Positions 59,863-64,000 of a stretch of 64,000 nucleotides of DNA are shown piece by piece. The notes under the pieces were generated by a model, which saw only the letters and a list, made by a program, of their open reading frames with translations, ran no database searches and was not told the origin of the DNA. Source of the DNA: Pseudomonas aylmerensis (GTDB taxonomy: Bacteria > Pseudomonadota > Gammaproteobacteria > Pseudomonadales > Pseudomonadaceae); assembly GCF_001702265.1 (NCBI RefSeq), contig NZ_MAUE01000021.1, positions 62,001-126,000 on the forward strand. The letters run 5' to 3'. The stretch's first letter is position 1, and every line of letters starts with the position of its first letter. Both the position numbers and the translations under genes were made by a program.

Positions 59863-60963
59863 TCAGAACTCGATGCGCACATCACCCTTGGGCACACTGC
59901 AGCACGACAGGATGTAGCCCTCGGCTTCGTCTTCCTCGGTGATCCCGCCGTTGTGGTCCATCTCGACCTCCCCGTCCAGCTTCATCACTTTGCATGTTCC
60001 GCAGATGCCCATGCCGCAGGCCTTGGGGATCAACAGCCCAAGCTTGGCCGCCGCTGCGTGGACGGTTTCGCCAGGCGCCACGCGAATGCTCTTGCCCGAG
60101 GCAATGAACTCCACCTGGTGCAGGTCCGCCAGGTCGATTTCCGGTGCCTCGGCCGCTTGTTCGGCTTGCTCCACCGCATCGGCGCGCGCTTCCGGCGGCG
60201 TCGCGCCGAAGGATTCCTCGTGGTAGCGCGCCATGTCGAAACCGGCAGCTTCCAGCAGGCGCTTCACTGCGTTCATATAAGGCGTGGGGCCGCAGCAGAA
60301 TACTTCGCGCTCCAGGAAGTCCGGCACCATCAGCTCGAGCATCTTGTGGTTCAAGTAGCCGCGATAACCGGCCCAGGGTTCGCCCAGCCCGTGTTTCTCG
60401 CAGATCAGGTGCAGGCTGAAGTTGTCGATCCGCGACGCCATGTGTTCCAGCTCGCGGTGGTAGATGATGTCCTTGGGCGAACGGGCGCTGTGGATAAACG
60501 TCATGTCGACGTTGGCGTTGGTGTCGTAGAACCAGCGCGCCATGGACATCACCGGGGTAATCCCCACGCCACCGCTGAGGTACAGCACTTTCGGGCTCGG
60601 GAAGTCGATGGCATTGAACAACCCCACCGGACCGTGCACCGCCAGTTCCTGGCCTTCATGCAGGGTGTCGTGCAGCCAGTTGGACACACGCCCACCCGGC
60701 ACGCGCTTGATGGTCACCGAGAAGCTGTAAGGCACCGACGGTGAACTGGAAATGGTGTAGGAGCGCATGATCGGCTGGCCGTCGATTTCCAGCTCCAGGG
60801 TCACGAACTGGCCCGGCTTGAAAAAGAACAGGATCGGCTGGTCGGCCATGAAGCAGAAGGTGCGCACGTCCCAGGTTTCCTGGATGACTTTGACGCAACG
60901 GACGATGTGTCGACCATTGGCCCAGGTCTGGGTGGTGACCGGATTCAGGAAGCTGTTGGACAT
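59863..60963 (-). CDS. gbcB: Glycine betaine monooxygenase reductase subunit
   Basis: A 366-residue reductase feeding electrons from NAD(P)H to GbcA. An FAD-binding domain (about 15-120, IMRSYTISSSPSVPYSFSV) and an NAD-binding domain (about 125-235, LYLSGGVGITPVMSMARWFY) are followed by a C-terminal plant-type 2Fe-2S ferredoxin with C316, C321, C324 (KACGMGICGTCK) and a fourth cysteine at 354 or 355 (LSCC). It is divergent from gbcA across a 282-nt control region. Glycine betaine is demethylated to dimethylglycine with release of formaldehyde. Confidence 0.95.
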   Translation of the reverse strand: MSNSFLNPVTTQTWANGRHIVRCVKVIQETWDVRTFCFMADQPILFFFKPGQFVTLELEIDGQPIMRSYTISSSPSVPYSFSVTIKRVPGGRVSNWLHDTLHEGQELAVHGPVGLFNAIDFPSPKVLYLSGGVGITPVMSMARWFYDTNANVDMTFIHSARSPKDIIYHRELEHMASRIDNFSLHLICEKHGLGEPWAGYRGYLNHKMLELMVPDFLEREVFCCGPTPYMNAVKRLLEAAGFDMARYHEESFGATPPEARADAVEQAEQAAEAPEIDLADLHQVEFIASGKSIRVAPGETVHAAAAKLGLLIPKACGMGICGTCKVMKLDGEVEMDHNGGITEEDEAEGYILSCCSVPKGDVRIEF

Positions 60964-61245
60964 GCTGTTCTCCGTAGCCGTGTGTCGGCCTGATGGTGGC
61001 GATTCTGCGTAACGCGAGAACCACCCATTTACCTATCTGCGACATTCACATACTTATCGCGACCAGCCCCCATACCACGGGGGTTGCGCGTCGGGATCAG
61101 AGTGGGCCATGTCGCTCATGGATAAGGTTCAGGGCATCGGCGGCCCCACACTCGCTCCCAACAACGACGCTTTCTTTACGCCTTGCACAGCAACAACCGT
61201 AGCCACTTATCCCGGCCACACAGAATGGCCATGAGGACACACACG

Positions 61246-62541
61246 ATGGACGTCACCGCAACCCTGAGCTTGGGCGATCCGCTGGAACCCGCACGCAAGG
61301 CCACCGCGCAAATGCTGCAAGAGCGCGAGCGCACCTTCTCGCTGCCGCAGCCGTTCTACTCTGACGAACGGCTGTTCGATATCGACATGCAGGAGATCTT
61401 CCAGAAAGAATGGTTGATCGCCGGCATGACCTGCGAAATCCCTACCAAGGGCAACTACCTGACCCTGCAAGTGGGCAAGAACCCGATCATCGTGATCCGT
61501 GGCGCCGAAGGCGTGGTGCATGCGTTCCATAACGTGTGCCGCCACCGGGGCTCGCGCCTGTGCACCAGCGACAAGGGCAAGGTCGCCAAACTGGTGTGCC
61601 ACTACCACCAATGGACCTACGAGCTGGACGGCCGCTTGCTGTTCGCCGGCACCGAGATGGGCGCCGACTTCGATATGAAGCAGTACGGCCTCAAGCCAGT
61701 GAACGTGAAGACCGCCGGCGGCTACATCTTCATCAGCCTGGCCGAGAATCCGCCGGCCATCGATGACTTCCTGTCGACGCTCAATCACTACATGGAACCG
61801 TACGACATGGAGAACACCAAGGTGGCGGTGCAAACCACCTTGATGGAAAAAGCCAACTGGAAACTGGTGCTGGAAAACAACCGCGAGTGCTACCACTGCA
61901 ACGCGTCGCACCCGGAGCTGTTGAAAACCCTGCTGGAATGGGACGACGTCACCGACCCGCGCGCCGACCAGGCCTTCAAGGACCACGTCGCCGCCTCGGC
62001 CGCCGCCTGGGATGCCGAGAAAATCCCTTACGCCCACGCCAGCTTCGGCCTGCGCAACCGTATCGTGCGCATGCCTTTGCTCAAGGGCACCGTGTCGATG
62101 ACCCTGGACGGCAAGCAGGGCTGCGCCAAGCTCATGGGCCGCATCAAGAACCCCGACCTGGGCTCGATGCGCATCCTGCACTTGCCGCATTCGTGGAACC
62201 ACTGCATGGGCGACCACATCATCGTGTTCACCGTGTGGCCGATCAGCGCCCAGGAAACCATGGTCACCACCAAGTGGATCGTGCACAAGGACGCCGTCGA
62301 AGGCGTGGACTACGACGTGGAGCGCATGCGCCAGGTGTGGGACGCCACCAACGACCAGGACCGGCGCCTGGCCGAAGAGAACCAGCGCGGCATCAACTCC
62401 ACGGCCTACCAGCCAGGACCGTACTCGAAGACCTATGAATTTGGCGTGGTGAACTTCGTGGACTGGTACAGCGAGCGCATGCTCAACAACCTGGGGGCGG
62501 CGCCCGCGCCTTACCTCAAGGGCGTTGCGGTTCACGAGTAA
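61246..62541 (+). CDS. gbcA: Glycine betaine monooxygenase oxygenase subunit (Rieske)
   Basis: A 431-residue Rieske-type oxygenase. The Rieske cluster ligands are C98-x-H100 (NVCRHRGSRLC) and C118-x2-H121 (VCHYHQWTYE). The mononuclear iron histidines are H217 and H222 in NRECYHCNASHPEL. It removes one methyl group of glycine betaine as formaldehyde. I chose the ATG at 61246 (MDVTATLSLGDPLEPARK), with GAGGA ten bases upstream; ATGs at 61225 and 61231 give a few extra residues. Its control is expected through the AraC-type regulator GbdR, whose gene is outside the window. Confidence 0.95.
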   Translation: MDVTATLSLGDPLEPARKATAQMLQERERTFSLPQPFYSDERLFDIDMQEIFQKEWLIAGMTCEIPTKGNYLTLQVGKNPIIVIRGAEGVVHAFHNVCRHRGSRLCTSDKGKVAKLVCHYHQWTYELDGRLLFAGTEMGADFDMKQYGLKPVNVKTAGGYIFISLAENPPAIDDFLSTLNHYMEPYDMENTKVAVQTTLMEKANWKLVLENNRECYHCNASHPELLKTLLEWDDVTDPRADQAFKDHVAASAAAWDAEKIPYAHASFGLRNRIVRMPLLKGTVSMTLDGKQGCAKLMGRIKNPDLGSMRILHLPHSWNHCMGDHIIVFTVWPISAQETMVTTKWIVHKDAVEGVDYDVERMRQVWDATNDQDRRLAEENQRGINSTAYQPGPYSKTYEFGVVNFVDWYSERMLNNLGAAPAPYLKGVAVHE

Positions 62542-62562
62542 CTGACACACCACAGATAAAAA

Positions 62563-62651
62563 TGTGGGAGCGGGCTTGCTCGCGAAAGCGGTGGATCAGC
62601 CGGTAAATTGTACGACTGGCACACCGCTTTCGCGGGCAAGCCCGCTCCCAC
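62563..62651. repeat. REPIN downstream of gbcA
   Basis: TGTGGGAGCGGGCTTGCTCG starts at 62563, with its inverse ending at 62651. It marks the left edge of the long non-coding region. Confidence 0.88.
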
Positions 62652-62667
62652 TTTTAGTCCCACGCAG

Positions 62668-63285
62668 TGATCAATAATTGATCAATCCCCCTACACCCCT
62701 TTACCACTGTGCCTCCAGCCTTTACCCAACAACTTATCCACAAAGCCACCCACAGCAATTGTGGGCAACTGCGCAACCCGTCCAAAATTAACTGAAGAAA
62801 ATCCGTGACTTATTCAAGCTCACGGTTCCAGAGGTCTATTGATCACTTATTGACCAATCCTTCACACGCCACATAATCCGTGGGCTGTAGCGGTACGCAA
62901 ACACCTTATCCACAGAAGCACCAACAGACTTTGGGGGCAACTTTGCCAGCGCTGTGGAAAACCGCTTCAAACCTTCATAAACCGGGGTATCCAGGCTCAC
63001 ACAGCCGGTAATACAGCCTAATTGATCATATTTCGATCAACTACCTGAAAGCCCCTGTTTATATGGCCTGCAGCCGATAGCGAACATCTTATCCACAGAA
63101 GCGCCAACAGACTTTGGGGGAAAGTCTGTGGACAGAGAGGCGCTGAATAAGAGGAAAACCCAAGGAAAAACCGTCAGTTAGGCTGGTTGTTTTTCATACA
63201 GTGGGCTACAGGGCTTGATTTGCAGGGGGTGTGGACAACCGCGAACAGGTTATCCACAGGTGGATCAACAGGGACTGTGGGTAAT
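62668..63285. repeat. Iterated DnaA-box array in a non-coding region
   Basis: About 620 nt without any supported gene carry four exact TTATCCACA nonamers in one orientation (62734, 62906, 63089, 63250), spaced 172, 183 and 161 nt. Three are preceded by a paired TGATCA element (62668-62688, 62839-62860, 63022-63045). Each is followed by a hairpin-like CCAACAGACTTTGGGGG or CCCACAGCAATTGTGGG. The 33 bases at 62905-62937 and 63088-63120 differ at one base only. Near matches TGTGGAAAA (62953), TGTGGACAG (63127) and TGTGGACAA (63230) add to it. The arrangement recalls an iteron or DnaA-binding locus, but no replication gene is adjacent and it is not at dnaA. Confidence 0.7.
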
Positions 63286-63328
63286 CCTCCAGGCGCGCCG
63301 CAAAAACACCGGCCCAGCCGGCTTTCCT

Positions 63329-63414
63329 GTGGGAGCGGGCTTGCCCGCGATGCAGGCGACCCGGTCCAGGGCAAGACCGCGATGAGGCCATCGCAGGCAA
63401 GCCAGCTCCCACAC
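63329..63414. repeat. REPIN upstream of the array, next to the Etf-like gene
   Basis: TGTGGGAGCGGGCTTGCCCG at 63329 faces GCAGGCAAGCCAGCTCCCAC ending near 63412. It is made of two slightly different REP subtypes. Confidence 0.85.
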
Positions 63415-63434
63415 AGGCCTCGTAATGCCCTGAA

Positions 63435-64000
63435 TCAGCGTACGACGCCTTCTTCGATGAGCAGCTTGAGAATGGCGTGGGCGCCCTCTTCGGCGCTCAC
63501 GCCCTTGAGTACTTGCCCGCCGCCGCCGCTGGCCTTGGCCGTGGCCGCCTTCATGCGGTCGGCGCCACTCTTGGCCTTGATCACCTTGAGGCGCTTGGGC
63601 CGTGGCTTGGCCGGCTGCAACAGCGCGCCGGTGAATAACTCGTCCTGCTCGACCTCAACCTCATGGGCCGCCAGCTCGCCGCGTTGCGCGGGGCCATAGG
63701 CGCTTTGTCGTGGCTTGGGCGCGGCGTTATCCACAGTCGCCAGGAACGGCAGGCGTACCTTCAGGCGGCGCCGCTGGCCACGGGGCAAGGCTTGCAGCAC
63801 GTGGGCCACGCCGCCATCGATGGACTCCACCTGCGCCAGGCCGACAATCAGCGGCCAGCCCAACTGCTCGGCCAGCAGGAACGGCAACATTCCCGAGCCT
63901 TCGCCGGTTTCGGCCTGGCTGCCGGTGAGCACCACCTGGGCGCCGGCCTCGCGCAAATAATCACTGAGCACTGGCAAGGCATCAGCGCCGGCCGGTTGTT
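63435..64000 (-). CDS. etfB: Electron transfer flavoprotein beta-like subunit, C-terminal part; cut by window edge
   Basis: The minus-strand frame stays open to the right window edge; about 188 C-terminal residues are present. Signs of EtfB are SQAETGEGSGMLPFLLAEQL, the AMP-binding region GWPLIVGLAQVESIDGG, LKVRLPFLATVDNAAPKPR and a Lys/Ala-rich tail. It lies beside the betaine genes, as do the Etf-like genes of the dimethylglycine dehydrogenase (dgc) cluster in P. aeruginosa, so it probably carries electrons from dimethylglycine or a related substrate to the quinone pool. The start lies outside the window. A housekeeping etfB is expected elsewhere. Confidence 0.82.
   Translation of the reverse strand, partial: QPAGADALPVLSDYLREAGAQVVLTGSQAETGEGSGMLPFLLAEQLGWPLIVGLAQVESIDGGVAHVLQALPRGQRRRLKVRLPFLATVDNAAPKPRQSAYGPAQRGELAAHEVEVEQDELFTGALLQPAKPRPKRLKVIKAKSGADRMKAATAKASGGGGQVLKGVSAEEGAHAILKLLIEEGVVR

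Noticed and set aside
61106..61114. GCCATGTCG upstream of gbcA, also present (inverted) upstream of glyA at 56751-56759, as a shared GbdR/SouR site
   Set aside because: The same nonamer occurs inside unrelated coding sequence in this window, so two promoter copies are not convincing.
1..64000. Search for rRNA, tRNA and known riboswitches
   Set aside because: No cloverleaf with a TTCGA-type T-loop or riboswitch core was recognised by eye; a covariance-model scan was not possible.

Overview
The window looks like chromosomal DNA of a fluorescent Pseudomonas (P. fluorescens group). The evidence is high GC coding DNA, a pqqFABCDE cluster, a bioBFHCD operon beside three long acyl-CoA dehydrogenases, a creBCD system, the glycine-betaine/sarcosine catabolic block (gbcAB, soxBDAG, glyA, purU, fdhA), and many Pseudomonas-type REP/REPIN palindromes. 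I saw no rRNA, tRNA, CRISPR array, prophage or insertion sequence. The only transposase-family gene is a REP-associated tyrosine transposase (RAYT).

Layout. 1-4.1 kb: PQQ cofactor biosynthesis (end of pqqF, then pqqA, B, C, D, E), followed by a Pmp3-type membrane peptide and a broken HTH gene. 4.5-6.9 kb: a class III aminotransferase divergent from a LysR regulator, with a good LysR box between them. 7.2-14.9 kb: three paralogous acyl-CoA dehydrogenases, a membrane GGDEF protein and a small conserved protein, all on the minus strand. 15-19.6 kb: biotin operon bioB-F-H-C-D. 19.7-26.4 kb: comF, a ModE-like regulator, a PhoX-type Tat-exported phosphatase, srkA, rarD and a GcvR-like ACT protein. 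26.7-32.8 kb: malate synthase G, an AT-rich orphan, a stand-alone receiver protein, and a cNMP/CBS/DUF294 protein coupled to a DnaQ-like exonuclease. 32.9-39.2 kb: an iron-uptake signalling set (ECF sigma, FecR, TonB receptor, PepSY protein, small membrane protein) and a GST. 39.4-45.1 kb: creD, creC and creB, a retropepsin-like protein, a YihG-type acyltransferase and a DUF2780 protein. 45.2-47.6 kb: a second ECF sigma, its RskA-type anti-sigma, a truncated RskA-domain paralogue and a small secreted protein. 47.6-62.5 kb: the C1/betaine block fdhA, purU, soxG-A-D-B, glyA, then a TraX protein, ltaE, RAYT, gbcB and gbcA. 62.5-64 kb: a long non-coding region with iterated DnaA-box repeats, then an EtfB-like subunit cut by the window edge.

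How the genes work together. PqqA-E make PQQ for periplasmic dehydrogenases. GbcAB demethylates glycine betaine; SoxBDAG oxidises sarcosine and yields glycine and one-carbon units. GlyA, PurU and FdhA then process methylene-THF, formyl-THF and formaldehyde, and LtaE handles threonine/glycine. The Etf-like subunit at the right edge probably belongs to the dimethylglycine electron-transfer branch.

The parts least explained by known genes are these: the iterated DnaA-box array (62.67-63.29 kb); two equally good in-frame starts for pqqA; the RskA paralogue lacking the sigma-binding region; a 13-codon leader ORF coupled to the DUF294 gene; a 34-bp perfect inverted repeat between fecR and its receptor gene; and RAYT-type REPINs placed inside the sox operon. 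Family assignments come from reading motifs and gene order; no database search was run.
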